64,000 nt of DNA from Tilletiaria anomala UBC 951 (taxonomy: Eukaryota; Basidiomycota; Exobasidiomycetes; Georgefischeriales; Tilletiariaceae). The DNA is taken from NCBI RefSeq assembly GCF_000711695.1, contig NW_013546966.1, positions 1-64,000 of the forward strand. Direction: 5' to 3'. The position numbers were made by a program, and so were the translations under genes. This document shows, piece by piece, positions 34,017 through 45,236 of the stretch. The notes under the pieces were generated by a model. The model searched no databases, was not told the DNA's origin, and was given only the letters and a program-made list of their open reading frames with translations. Each line of letters begins with the position of its first letter. Position 1 is the first letter of the stretch.

Positions 34017-35939
34017 TTATAGCACTGCTTTCCCTGCAATATCAGCCTTCGAGTGAGAGGGTACCACGGGAATATTCCAGATGCCGACGCCTTTCGGCTC
34101 CCCTAGGTTGCGCTCTACCACCTCGTTTGGAATTTCCCCTCGCATTGGCACGCCGCTGGGTGTGACAAAGCCTGCGACGCCCTCTTGCAGCCCGGCGTCA
34201 GTCGATATTGATGGAATGGCATCTTTGACAGAGAATAGACCCGGAATGACTTGCAACGTCCACTCTGTAAAGAAGCGTATTGCTTTGATTGGTTCTACCT
34301 TTGATGAGAACACCTTTGAGATCAAAAAAGGGCTGCGCAAACAAGAGCGTATTCAGACAATGTAGGTCCTTCGCAGAGGAGTGTTCGTGGGAGCTCACAA
34401 GTCACTAAAGTCCGTGTGCTTAGTCCCACTTAACGTTAAAAGCCAGCTCTTACCCCGCATGTGCTCGCGCGTCCGCTGGACGACGCTGCGCAACAGCTTC
34501 ATGTGTGGTACCCAGATAGTAAATGCTTCGCTCTGCCGTCACGTGGTAAAATAGAGGCGTCAAGAAATATTCGGCTTCCCGCATGAAGAAGCGGTAACGA
34601 ATGAACGCTCACATTAATTACGTAGGTTTCCTTGCTCAGCATTATTTCTGGACCCAAGCGACCGCGTTTATCGCTCTGCAGCGGCTCGAGCCACGGGTCA
34701 AGCAGAACGATTCGGCCAAACGGACACATCTCTTCTGATTTTGAGGTCGCACTCGCATCTTGCTCCGGTGCTGCATGTCCGGCCTGCATGACAAGGTCGA
34801 CAGCGGTTGCAGCGCCGAAGCTGTGACCTATCAGCGTCGCTGCCTCTACGTTCGCATCGGCCTGGTCGTTGCAAAGTTGCAGCCGTCCGCTCCAAGCCTC
34901 GCTCAGCCGGGCTCCAGCACCCTCACCTCGCTGCACATACGGAGCGCTAACGTCCAAGACCGATAGCGAAGAGCCGACTGAAGAGGTCGAGGCGTTGATA
35001 GCGCGCAAGACGTGATGTACTTCCAATAGCTCCGCCCGCCGCAGAGCAAGCTGTGCACGGCGCCAGCTCCACATATCGGGACCCTCAGCGGTAGGCTCCT
35101 CGATTTGAATGTCTGATATTGATTCCGTGCCTGCTGAACTCGAGGACGGTGCAGAGTTGGACTGCAGTTCGTCGAAATTCATGTAGATTAGCCCTTCTTC
35201 TTCTACTTGCGAGCATTTTGATTTATTCGGTGTGCTTCCAGATGAAGAACTGACAACTCGTGAGACAGTAGTGTATGGGCAGGTCCGATCACGGTGCTCG
35301 ACAGCAGCGACGACGACCCCATGGCTGGCGAGCGAGGCGCAATACTGCGAGTAAGTCGTCCGCATGCCGCCGAGCCCATGACTGAAAACGGCTACTGGCC
35401 ATTGCGACGGGGTTGATGCGCTGCCTGCGGAGGACGGCGGTGAGAGGAGGGGCTGGTCTTTTGCGAGAGGGAGCTTGGAGAAGAAGGCGCTGTAAGCAGG
35501 CAAAACGGCGGGAAGGGCAAAATACTTGGAGATTCCGGCGCTGAAAGGGATCGCATGTTACAGAGTCGGTTCACATCAGTGATCGATTCGATGAGGGAGA
35601 TTATAAAGAAAAGCAGGGTGATTACTATTTCAGGAGCCCTTCGAGTACTTTGAGCCTTGAAGATCCAAGCCAGCCGACCTGTGCAAGTTTCGCGTGGATG
35701 GCGGAAGTGGTAGTTGGTTTGCCATTTGTGACATCCTCGCCAGCATCTACCCCGCCCGCCGCACCGTTCGCTCGCGAATAGGGGTAGTAGAGCGTAAAGA
35801 GCACCGTCTGCAGCTTTAGCGCCGCCTTTCCCGATGGCAAGCGAAAATGCGATGCGCTGAATGTTCGAGCCTCACGGACGGGTACCTCGATTTCTAGCGT
35901 TGAGACCAGATACGGTCCTGTGGGGGCGGACAGCGGCAT
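34017..35939 (-). CDS. Platelet-activating-factor acetylhydrolase-like lipase
   Basis: Enzymes of this family hydrolyse short or oxidised sn-2 acyl groups of phospholipids. Four exons (35939-35626, 35525-34613, 34532-34399, 34332-34017) sum to 558 residues with phase kept. The N-part reads [15 protein letters not shown] and LFTLYYPY. The alpha/beta-hydrolase core has [17 protein letters not shown] (oxyanion region), [16 protein letters not shown] (Ser in G-x-S-x-G, about residue 335), [11 protein letters not shown] (Asp) and [13 protein letters not shown] (catalytic His), which are the family's signature sites. The last intron is required to join SD to FPFL, which supports the model. Long Ser/Glu-rich inserts lie between the core motifs. 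No clear signal peptide is seen, so an intracellular form is more likely than a secreted one. It is convergent with the HAD gene, with 83 bp between the stop codons. Confidence 0.9.
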
Positions 35940-36700
35940 CGCGCTTGCGGCGTCGCCTCTTTCTCGCGTTCCCTCCTTCACAGATGGGCCTCGACGGCGA
36001 GTGCGGATGCAAAGAAAGGTGGACGCTGTACAAGACTAATAACACCTGTCTCCACTCTTGCCAACAGCCAGCTGTCAGCGGATGAGCATCTCTTTCCAAG
36101 TCGAGGAGCAACCACATCAAGTTCGGCTCGCCCCACCTGTTATGCCATGCTACAGAGCCGGTACGGGACCGGAGTTCGGTGGGAACGACCCTTTTTCTCC
36201 ACAATGTTAAAGGGAAATGCCCGGATCTGCAGAACTCCGGCAATCAATCCGCTCAAGCACCCCGGACTTGCCCGCGATCGAAAGATTTATTATATTAGGG
36301 TTGCTACCAACCCATTTTTTTTGGAGTTCCGTTCCGCCCATTCATGTAACCATCAGCACGACTTCTATCGATGCTCTCTGTGCGGTGTGCAAATGTATGG
36401 AGGTACCTCCCTTGCTGCCTTTTGAAGTGCTTGGATCTCCTCGTCGATATTCAACATCTGGTACAAGGCGGTGCAACGTCACAGTCTGGTCGACAGACTC
36501 TCGTGAGCTAAGTGTGCGCATTCCAAAGGGCTGTTCAGCGAGGCCGCACTACTGAGAGTGGTTTCCGCTAAACCATTATCTGCAGTGGCATTTGCCCCTA
36601 CCCCGGTGCCTTCAATTCCCATCGAGCTTCGCAACGCTTTGCTGCTCTCTTCGGACAGGCCTGGGCTCGACTCTGATCAACTAGAAAGAGGGCGTACAAG
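35940..36700. other. Intergenic, divergent between the lipase gene and TMA46
   Basis: About 760 bp between two start codons facing apart, so it carries two promoters. Short open frames here lack recognisable content. I see no specific element. Confidence 0.5.
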
Positions 36701-38134
36701 ATGCCGCCGAAAAAGGGAGGTGGTGCCCCGAAGGGCGGCGCTTCGTCGAAGCCCGCTGTTGACAAGGTGCGACCCGTGTGACCTTTGCTTCTTCTCGCTT
36801 CCCAAGCATGCTGATGCTGCTCGCTTCCTCCCGCTCGCAGTCTTTTGGTATGAAGAACAAGAAGGGTGCAAAGCAGCAAAAACAGATTCAAGTGTTGCAA
36901 AAGGAGCTGTCACAGTCTGGCAAGACGAAGGAGCAATTGGCGAAGGAAAAGCAGCGTGAGGCTGAAAAGAAGGCCAAGGCAGAAGCAGAGAAGATGCGGA
37001 GGGAGCTAGCAGCGGACATCACGATCGTCCAACCGAAGGTGCCATTTGGTGTCGATCCGAAGACGATCACGTGCGAGTTCTGGAGAGCAGGGAAATGCGA
37101 CAAGGACCGGAAATGCAAATTTGCGCACTCCCTTGATGCCAATCGGAAAGCGCAGAAGAAGGACTTGTACGTCGACACGAGGGAGCAGGAGCGCGAGGAA
37201 AAGGAAGCAGACACGATGGACAAGTGGGACGAAGAAAAGTTGAACAAAGTCATTCTGAGCAAGCACGGAAATCCGAAAAGCACGACGGACAAGGTGTGCA
37301 AGTACTTTTTGCAGGCCGTCGAGGATGGCAAGTATGGGTGAGTGTTTGTGTCATCAGCATGAAATTCTTTATTCGCCCAGTGCCTCAAGCTCTCGATTCC
37401 ATGCAGGTGGTTCTGGGAATGCCCGAATGGCGGCGAAAAGTGCATGTATAAGCATCGTCTACCGCCAGGCTTTGTGCTAAAGTCACAGCGCAAGGAGCAA
37501 GAGGCGCTGGAGAAGGCCAACGAGATCTCGCTAGAAGAGTTCCTTGAGGTCGAGCGACACAAGCTCGGGCCGAACCTGACGCCCGTGACGGCGGAGAGTT
37601 TCGCCAAGTGGAAGAAGGAGCGCGTGGACAAGAAAGTCGCAGAGGAGGAGGCGCTCAAGGGCAAGAAGGAGCGCCAGGCGCAGATGAACAAGCTCACCGG
37701 GCTGTCCGGTCGTGAGATGTTTGAGCTTCAGCCGGACATGTTTGAGGACGAGGAGGACGAAGCTGACGGGGTGGTGAGTTAAACCTACACTGCACGCTTA
37801 CAAGCGAGTGGGGCGTAACTCATGTTTCTCAGCTGCTGACGCGCTCATTGGCCTGGTACTCTCTGCATCGCAGTTCGACATGCGCGAGTATATCTCCAAG
37901 GACTGGGAGCAAGATCGCCAATCGGACGAGGAGCACACAGGGCTTTCGGAGGACGAGGACTGCCAAGACGATGAAAACGAACAGGACGGCGAGGGAGAGG
38001 AGCGAGGGCAAGCGAATGGGGATGCGAATGGCGACGCACATGCAGATGCAGATGCGACAGCAGATGACATGCAAAATCTCAACGTCAATGGGCATGGAGA
38101 TGAAGGCAAGGAGGAGGGCAAACGAAAGGAGTGA
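36701..38134 (+). CDS. TMA46: CCCH zinc-finger translation factor Tma46/DFRP1
   Basis: Tma46 (human ZC3H15/DFRP1) binds ribosomes and stabilises the DRG-family GTPase Rbg1. Four exons (36701-36766, 36841-37337, 37407-37773, 37874-38134) give 396 residues. The N-terminus is Lys/Gly-rich (MPPKKGGGAPKGG), followed by a charged coiled-coil stretch (KEKQREAEKKAKAEAEK). Finger 1 is CEFWRAGKCDKDRKCKFAH (C-x7-C-x5-C-x3-H) near residue 105. Finger 2 begins VCKYFLQAVEDGKYG and ends NGGEKCMYKH; an intron splits it. The DFRP region follows, LPPGFVLKSQRKEQEALEKA, then EISLEEFLEVERHKL. The C-terminus has MFEDEEDEADGV, FDMREYISKDWEQ and a very acidic Asp/Glu/Asn tail. Domain order and length match the family, and the start context is a clean first ATG. 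Confidence 0.95.
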
Positions 38135-38347
38135 AAGCCCAGGCAGTATCCCTTTCCTTATTCGCCCCACTCTTACCCTCCCTCTCTCGATCCTTTCTTC
38201 TCACTTGGATCTAGCTGTATTTCTACGCCTGCGCGACCAGCAGTCCTGGATAAAAAAAGCCGCGTTCTGATGATTGCAGATGATCACTGCGCTCCATTTT
38301 CACATTGATTCCGATGACGCCTTCTGTACAGCGGCAGCAGCCTTGAC

Positions 38348-41153
38348 TCAGAGCTTCCCCTTTGCATCGACGGCCGCATCAGCAGGCTCGATGCCCCGCT
38401 CGCAGACGTCACGCATGAGGCGCAGCGCGCGGACGAGGTTCTGCGCGAAAGCCGTCGTGCTTGTCTGTGCGTTAGCGTGCTTGGACTCCAGGCCGAACTT
38501 GAGCAGCGTCCCGCCGGCGAGGTCTGTGCAACAAGCGAAGGGGTAAGTACGTGCGTGTACAGTGAGCGAGAGCGCGGACGTTCTCGTGGGTACGAGAGCG
38601 ATGCTTCTGCTGCGCTTGGCGCCATGCGAGAGAGACATGCGGCGCAGAGCACAAACTCACAGTTGCAGCCATACCCGTCGTCGTAGCCGGCTCCAAAGCC
38701 GGTGCCTGCGAGGCGGTCACCAGCGCTGAGGCCGCTCGTGCTGAGTGTCCATGTCTGGCTCGCGGTGAAGAGGGGGTCGCGGAAGAGCTGTGGCAGGGCG
38801 TCGGCGCCGCCGTCAGTCTGCGGGTTGAACACGAGGCGCAGGCCGGTGAGGTGCCTGTCGATGCCCTTGCCTGTGCTGCTCTCGCGCGTTTGCGCGTTAT
38901 GCGCCTGTGTCGCGGCGGTGAGCAGCCTGTAGAGGGCCTGCATGTCATTCTCATTGCGCTCGCAGCTGCCGCCGCGCAGGAGCGCTTTGACGAACGCGTA
39001 GCTCTCGGTGCTGAAAGAGCGAATGACATCGGTGCGACCGTGCTTGAACAGGCGCGTGGACGCCGTCTCGTACGTGGGGACCTGCCAGCCGTGCGTGAGG
39101 GCATGGGCAACCTGGAGCGCCTGCTGTAGGTACGCGTCTGGACTCTGCTTGGCGACCTTCTTGATCCAGTCGGCGCCGTACTCGTTGTAGTACAGCACGC
39201 GCAGGTCCGTGCCCGCCGAGATGGCAAGCGCGCGGCGAGTCGCAGCGCGAATCTCGGCGTGCAAGGCATCGTCGAGGGTGAAGTCGAGGCGCTTGTGCGC
39301 CGCCGCGGGCGCGTCGGAGAGGTCCGCGGGGGATGTCGTGTCGACCGCGGGGAACAGCGCGCCAGGCGGCGGGCAGGGCACGCCCGTTGCGTAGTCGGCT
39401 AAGATCGACGGAATGAGCGCGTCGACCGGGCTGTGCTCGCCGTTGATGCCGGCACGGCCGTTGGGCTCAACGACGAGGTTGATGCTCTTGTCAAACCAGC
39501 GATTGTGGCCGGCGCGGCCGGCGCCGGAGCAGTTGCGCGCCAGCGCATCGACCCACTCGGGCGAGGCGCTCAATGCGGGCGCCGGGTGCTGCGACGGCAG
39601 GGGTAGGACGGACGTGTCCAGCGAGAGCGCAAAAAGGGAGCGTTCGATTGAGCGCAGGGACTGCGCGTTTGCGGGGGACAGCGCGGCGAGCTGCTCGCGC
39701 GTGATGGCCCAGCGATCGCGCTCGTCAGCGCTAAGGACGCCGACACCTTCGCCGTCCTCTTCACGCGCCTGGACGTCCTGCACGATGTGGCGGAGCGCGA
39801 GCTCGAGCGCCTCGGGGCGGATGATCTTGCCCTCAGCGTCATCGATCACCTGGAGCTCGTAGAAGTGGTTGCGGACGATGACTGTCACGTGGCGTGCGGG
39901 CGGGTCGGACCGGTTGGCGGCTGTGCTCGAGACGCCGGCAGCACGCGGCGACGGGCGCGTGTTCCAGTCGTGCGGAAGGGCGGGAATGCGCGTGACGCCA
40001 TAGACGCTGTTGTACGAGCGGCGCCACCAGACGTCGGACCGGCCTGTCAGTTTTACAGGAGGCCAAGGAGAAGAGAAAAGCGTGAGCATTGTTGTCCTTC
40101 CACTCACTTGGTGTACTGGTGCATGCAAAACGGACCTGCCTTCGACGCGTCGGGGAGAATGTCCTCTCTGTATGCGCACGAACAGAGATAAGTTATACGC
40201 ATCAGTGCATGCTGCAGGTTTTGAAGCACAAGCAGGAGGCCGACGCACCTGTCCAGACGCAGCTTGAATTCGACAAGGCGCCAGGTGAGCCAGGCAGCCC
40301 TACGGATTCCAAGCTCCATTTCATCCCATCTCTTTTCGCCCAGCAGTTCCGACACAGGCGGAAGCTCGGTGCCAGCTGCTACAGCTGCTTTTTGTGCTTC
40401 CGCTCCTACGGGCAGCGCCTGACCATGGCCCTTGTGCTCGCCGATGGAGGCGTCCGAGGTGGAGAGAAGCGACGGATCGTTAGTCAAGAGCAGCCACCAG
40501 TTGGAGTTGATTAGAAGCGGGACGCGCCATTCGTGGTAGGCTTTTTGCAGCCAGAACCGGTCGTCAAGCCAGTTGTTGGGCGTGGTCGAGTCGACGTCTA
40601 GGAGCGAAGCGAAAAACAGAGCATGCAGTCAGGTATAAGCAGGGAAGTCATTCTGGAGATGAGGGAAGGGAGGGCGGGGGGACGCACCGACCAGGCGTTG
40701 CTGCAGAACCCTGCCGAGCTTGCTCTGGAGCAGCTCCTGCGCCCACTGCTCGCGCTTGTGCATGGCCGCCTCGACGGAGGGCTCTGCAAGCTGCCCGCGC
40801 TCCTCCATCTGCTGGAGCAAAGGCTGCAAGCTGCGAAGGTACTTGGCGAGCGTTTGCTCCAGCGGGGGGACTGGCAGACGCCGCAGACGGCTCTGGGCGG
40901 CGAGCGTGCGCGGCGGCGGCGCGGCCGGGTCCGAAGGAGTGCCGCGCCACTTGGTGAGGGCGAGCATCGTGTGCGATTTACTGCTGAAGGGGGCACGTTG
41001 TGTAATGTAGATGGGCGGGGATGATGAGCAAAAGGGAAAAGAGAACGGTGTAGGGAGAGGGCGAGCAGTGAAAGGATGAGGTCGAGGAGCAAGTAGGCAG
41101 GTTGGCCGCGGGTAGAGAGAACGACGGGTCAACGGCGAGGGTGGGCGAGGCAT
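38348..41153 (-). CDS. CAT2: Carnitine O-acetyltransferase, probable dual mitochondrial/peroxisomal form
   Basis: The enzyme moves acetyl groups between CoA and carnitine so that acetyl units can cross organelle membranes. Five exons (start-40688, 40597-40249, 40167-40108, 40006-38661, 38523-38348) keep frame. From ATG 40967 the product has 736 residues; from the in-frame ATG 41153 it has 798. Family markers: MLALTKWRG then LRRLPVPPLEQTLAKYLRSL at the N-end, WLDDRFWLQKAY, FCMHQYTN then VYGVTRIPALP, INGEHSPVDA with the catalytic His (about residue 420, short form), LRVLYYNEYGADWIKK, and GTGFGAGYDDGYGCNYLAGG near the end. The 62-residue extension is Arg/Pro/Ser-rich and almost free of acidic residues, like a mitochondrial presequence. 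The C-terminus is -GKL, close to a peroxisomal PTS1. Yeast CAT2 uses the same two-start design, so dual targeting is plausible but inferred. Confidence 0.93.
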
Positions 41154-41718
41154 CGCAGCATGGCCTCTTGCTGCTGCTGGTATTCGAGGTGCGGCGAGCC
41201 GAGTGAGCGAGTAGATCTGAGGCTCCCCCAGGACCAAAGGCGATGTGTTGTGCTGTGCACTACAACAAGCCAGCCCAATGATGTATGATGCTATACTATA
41301 TAGTATACCTATAGTATACTATATACCGTGTTGTGCTCCATACTATATATCACTTACTACATACCAACTATACCAACTACTACCCTATGTAACGTGCCGC
41401 TGTTGTTCGGTCTTCCGTGAGGGCCGGACAGCGGTGTGTGGCGCTTGTGAAAGCGTGTGTTCGGGGGAGTCCCGTTTTGTGGAACACGGGGCTCGGAAGT
41501 CGGAATACGCTGCTTTGAGGCATCGATTCCACTTTGATTCCTCGACAATGAACATTGACACTGACGTTGCAAAGGTAGTCAGATAACCCACTTCCCCTTC
41601 CCACGCCAGCACATACAACGAGTCAGCTTGTTGGCAGCACGTTGAATCCACACCACAGACAGACAAACAGCCAGCCGCACCCTGTGCTGCTCTGGCATCG
41701 GTGCCAGTACAGCAACCA
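41154..41718. promoter_or_regulatory. Shared divergent promoter region of CAT2 and GPN1
   Basis: 565 bp separate the long-form CAT2 start from the GPN1 start, which face apart. The region contains a cluster of TA-rich palindromes (listed separately) and is AT-rich compared with both genes. If CAT2 starts at 40967 the shared region is longer and overlaps the presequence. Confidence 0.5.
41292..41323. repeat. Two adjacent TA-rich perfect palindromes
   Basis: TATACTATATAGTATA (41292-41307, 16 bp) and TATAGTATACTATA (41310-41323, 14 bp) are each identical to their reverse complement and are separated by CC. Related TATA-type runs continue to about 41350. Strong cruciform or TATA-factor potential is evident, but no function is shown. 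Confidence 0.9.
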
Positions 41719-43235
41719 ATGGCTTCCGCGGGCTCCTCCTCTACCGGCGCGGGCGCAGGCCCCAGCGCCCCCGCCACCGCCACCGCATCATCGAGCGCAA
41801 CCGGCGAGCAAGACGCGTCGTCATCACGATCATCATCGTCGCTGCTGCTGCCGCCGCTCGCAGACGCAACCACAGCCGTACTCGTCGTCGGCATGGCGGG
41901 ATCCGGAAAGTCGACCTTTGCTGCAAAGCTGGCGCAGGAGATCGACGTGCGCGCAAAGGCGAAGGCCCGTGCAGGCGCACAGCGCACAGAAACGGATGGC
42001 AGCAGCAGCAGCAGCAGCGGCGGCGGCGGAGCATACTTTGTCAACCTCGACCCCGCCGTGTCGGCGCTATCATACCCGCCCAACGTTGATATACGCGACA
42101 CGGTCGACTATGCGCAGGTGATGAAGCAGTACAACCTCGGGCCGAACGGCGGGATCCTTACTGCACTCAACTTGTTCACGACCAAGTTCGACCAGGTGCT
42201 TGGCATTCTCGAGAAGCGTGCTGTCGGCGGCGGCATCGGCGAGCAGCAGGCAGTCGACGCTATCCTCCTCGACACGCCCGGGCAGATCGAGATCTTCACG
42301 TGGTCCGCGTCCGGGACGCTGATCACGAGCGCGCTCCAGACGAGCCGCATACCGACTGTCGTGGCATACGTGATCGACACTCCGCGCACGACATCGCCGG
42401 CGACGTTCATGTCCAACATGCTCTACGCCTGCTCGATCATGTACAAGACGCGCCTCCCATTCGTGCTCGTCTTCAACAAGATCGACCAGCACGACTGGGC
42501 CTTTGCCCGCGACTGGATGCAAGACTTTGAGGCTTTCCAAAAAGCACTTAAGGTCGCCGGAAAGCCGACAAGGAGTGGCGTCGTGCGCTCTGGCCAGCAG
42601 CAGCAGCAACACGGCGCAGGGTATTCCGATGATGGAGATGGCAACTTTATGAACAGCTTGATGAACAGTATGGCCCTCGTCCTCGACGAATTCTACTCGA
42701 GCTTAAATGTGAGCTGTGTCGTTCTTTACCCTCCCTGCCGAAATCGCTGACACGGCGTGACGCTTCCTCCGCCCGCACCCGCCAGGCTGTCGGCGTATCC
42801 GCGACGACCGGCGAGGGCATTGATGCGTTCCTGGATGACGCGCTGCCGCGCGCCCGCGCCGAGTTCGTTCACGAGGTGCGCCCGTCGCTCGAGGCTGCTG
42901 CACGCGCGCGCCATGACACGCGTGAGCGCGACAAGCAGCGCAGCCTGCAGCGGCTCCTGAGCGACATGCAGCTTGATCGCAGCACGACGACCACGACACC
43001 GCGACGGCGGCGTGGCGTCGGGAGCAAACAGGGTCAAGCCGAGGCGAGCGACGCGGACGACGACGATGGCGAGCCACAGGAAGAGTGGCACGAAGAGTAC
43101 GACGGGGACGGCCAGATCGTCGATCCGGACACTGACGAGGAGCGGCCAGACTACGACGACCTCCTCGCCGGCGCCAGCGGCGCGGCGGGCAGGACGTACG
43201 GCGCCGATGGGACAGCCTGGCCCAAGCCGGCGTGA
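41719..43235 (+). CDS. GPN1: GPN-loop GTPase 1 (Npa3/XAB1)
   Basis: GPN1/Npa3 is an essential cytosolic GTPase needed to assemble RNA polymerase II and bring it into the nucleus. Two exons (41719-42708, 42786-43235) give 479 residues. The G1 loop GMAGSGKST lies at about residues 59-67. The family-defining GPN loop is [16 protein letters not shown] near residues 138-153. Further marks are [22 protein letters not shown] (switch region), [13 protein letters not shown] (base recognition) and [15 protein letters not shown] after the intron. A Gln/Gly/Asp insert near residues 295-310 and a Ser-rich N-leader (about 55 residues) are not conserved. The C-tail is acidic ([15 protein letters not shown]), as in other GPN1 proteins. 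ATG 41719 was chosen as the first ATG in frame. Length is slightly above yeast Npa3 (385 residues) because of these additions. Confidence 0.96.
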
Positions 43236-43497
43236 GATTACTGCGAGCGAACGACAGATCGCACACGCATCACATGTAGCATACTCCGATCACATAGCGC
43301 GCGGCTAGCACAGCACAGCCGGCGCGCAAGCAGCAAGCAGTTTCCTGTTGGTAATATGTATATAGTAGTACATAACGCCACGTTTCGAAACCCGCAAAAA
43401 CATTTCCGAGCCGAACCGCGCCCGTTTCAGCACGGATCCACTCGGGGTCTGTTGCAAAGAGACGCAAATGCAAGTGGGTGTGCGTACGTGCCAGCAT

Positions 43498-44826
43498 TTA
43501 TCCTTCCATCTCGACGTCACCGTCCTGTAGAAAGTGTGGAATGGCAGTCGGATCGAACAAAGGTCAGTAAGAAAAAATAGAATGCAAGACGGCTGGGGCC
43601 GGCTTGATGGACGCCTCACCTGGTTCCGCGGCGCATGGATACTAGCAGCCGCTTCGGCATTCGCAGCTTTATGCATGCCCGTCCCCGCACCCTCGGCCGT
43701 ATTTGGCGTGGCGGTCGTCGCCGCTACCGCTGGCGCCGCCGCTGCTGCTGTTGAGGAAGCTGCTGGCGCGGAAGAGAAACCACCACCAGCGGCAGACGAA
43801 GAAGGCGCCTTCATGAACGCCTCGAGCTCCGCATCCAGGTCCGCTAGGCTCTTCTCGGCAAATTTCCCACGCGCAATCCCGCCGCCGCCGCCACGACCGC
43901 CGTGCGATCCCCGTACACGACCTCCGCCTCCATCTACTCTCTCGTCGACACTGCGCTTGTGCTTCTCACGCGCCGACGCGCCTGCTGTTGCTGCGGATGA
44001 GGATCGAGCGGACTTGGAGTCACTGAGCCTACTGAGCAGATCACCCTTGTTGATGCGGTCGGCGAGCGCAAGCCCCTTGCCCGCACGCCCAGCTCCACCG
44101 TGAGCGCCGCGCGATGCCGCACCGCCAGCTGCAAACGAGTCGCCTCCACCCGGACCGGCAGCCGGAGCGCGCTCGGGCACAAAGACGATGCTGATCGTCT
44201 GACCTTTGGCCTTGGCGCCGTCATACTCTGTGCGCGCCTCTTGCGCGTGCGCCTGCCGCTCGTATGTCACGTACGCCGTACCCGTTGAGCGACCTGAGCG
44301 GTCGTACTGACGGGAGTAAAGTGGGACAGATGGGGTGTACGATCATGTTAGCGTGTTTATTGATGTGAGGCCAAATCCTGCCGCCCCCCTGGGAAAGCTT
44401 GCACACACTGACCATGATCTTGGGGTCGCGCTTCAGCGGGCCGATGCGCTCGAACAGCTCCTTGAGCTCGGCAGGCGTCACCTCGTAGTGCAGGTGCTCG
44501 ACTTGCAGTGCGCGGCTCGGCGGATGGGGCGATGCGCGATGCAGCTCGTCGTACTTGTCGTGCTTCCAAGGACCGCTTTCCGGGCCGCCTCCGCCGCGCC
44601 GTGGTCCGTCCCGCTGTGTGTCACGGGAAAAAAAGAGTGATCAGACTCGGCTATCCAAAAAGGAGGAGGTGCGGCGTACAGCACCCGGATGCCAGGTAGC
44701 AGGGGCCATGGGATCCACTCTCGCAGTCGTGGCACCTACACTGTACGGCGAGTTGCGGCTGGAAGATCCGCTGGTCGGCGCCTTGCGAGTGTCGGCGAGC
44801 GACTGTGAGAAGAGCCGTCCTGACAT
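43498..44826 (-). CDS. YRA1: Yra1/ALY/REF-type mRNA export adaptor
   Basis: Yra1/ALY binds nascent mRNA with TREX and hands it to the export receptor. Four exons (44826-44740, 44613-44413, 44306-43620, 43524-43498) give 333 residues, phase 0 at each junction. The start MSGRLFSQSLADTRKA resembles the short N-terminal REF box. The single RRM runs over about residues 59-135: LQVEHLHYEVTPAELKELF (RNP2 side) and GRSTGTAYVTYERQ (RNP1 side). A Gly/Arg-rich RNA-binding stretch follows (GGRGGGGGIARGKF). Then comes SLADLDAELEAFMKA, the C-terminal motif shared with FoP/ALY proteins that contacts the DEAD-box helicase Sub2. An Ala/Ser/Pro-rich linker and the tiny last exon DGDVEMEG close the protein. The RRM is split by an intron, as often in fungal YRA1. 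The symbol is by homology of layout. Confidence 0.87.
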
Positions 44827-45236
44827 GGCGCTTATACTTTCGCTTGCACTTTCTCTTGTGCTTGCTCTTTGCGCTTCGTTGAGCTTTGCTTTGCTTGGGG
44901 GGGAGGGGGGGTTCCTCTTCGTCGTGTGCAGGGTTGATGGATGGATGTGAGGTGCACATACTAATTTACATAACACCAATGCGTATCAGGTGCCGTGAAT
45001 ATGTTGTCGTAACCCTACTAATTGAGTCACGTGACGTGGCCGCATCGCCGTCGCGTCTTGCAACCCAAAACAAACACAACACACAGTCATCCATACATAC
45101 GCTCTAAGGAGAGAACTTCACCCTCTCATTGTGATATGGACATACCTCGTGGGTAGCAGGAACAGCAGCCTCAGCTCCCCGCAGCTGCACAAACAGCGCC
45201 AGCACTAGCGCCCGTGGGCACGCCTTTCCCCCAGCC
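44827..45236. promoter_or_regulatory. Shared divergent promoter region with an E-box palindrome
   Basis: 410 bp lie between the YRA1-like start and the start of the unknown coiled-coil gene, facing apart. At 45026-45035 is the 10-bp perfect palindrome GTCACGTGAC, which contains CACGTG. This core is the binding site of bHLH factors such as Cbf1/Pho4 and USF. A second ACGTG follows directly (GACGTGG). Binding is inference. Confidence 0.5.

Noticed and set aside
34390-34500. An in-frame stop just after HTDFSD of the lipase suggested another broken gene.
   Set aside because: A GT..AG intron at 34333-34398 removes it and joins to FPFL, restoring the family's His motif.
38472-39269. A 265-codon minus-strand frame overlapping CAT2.
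   Set aside because: It is a shifted-frame shadow of the acyltransferase exon, Arg/Ser-rich with no motif, and is kept open by the GC-rich codon use.
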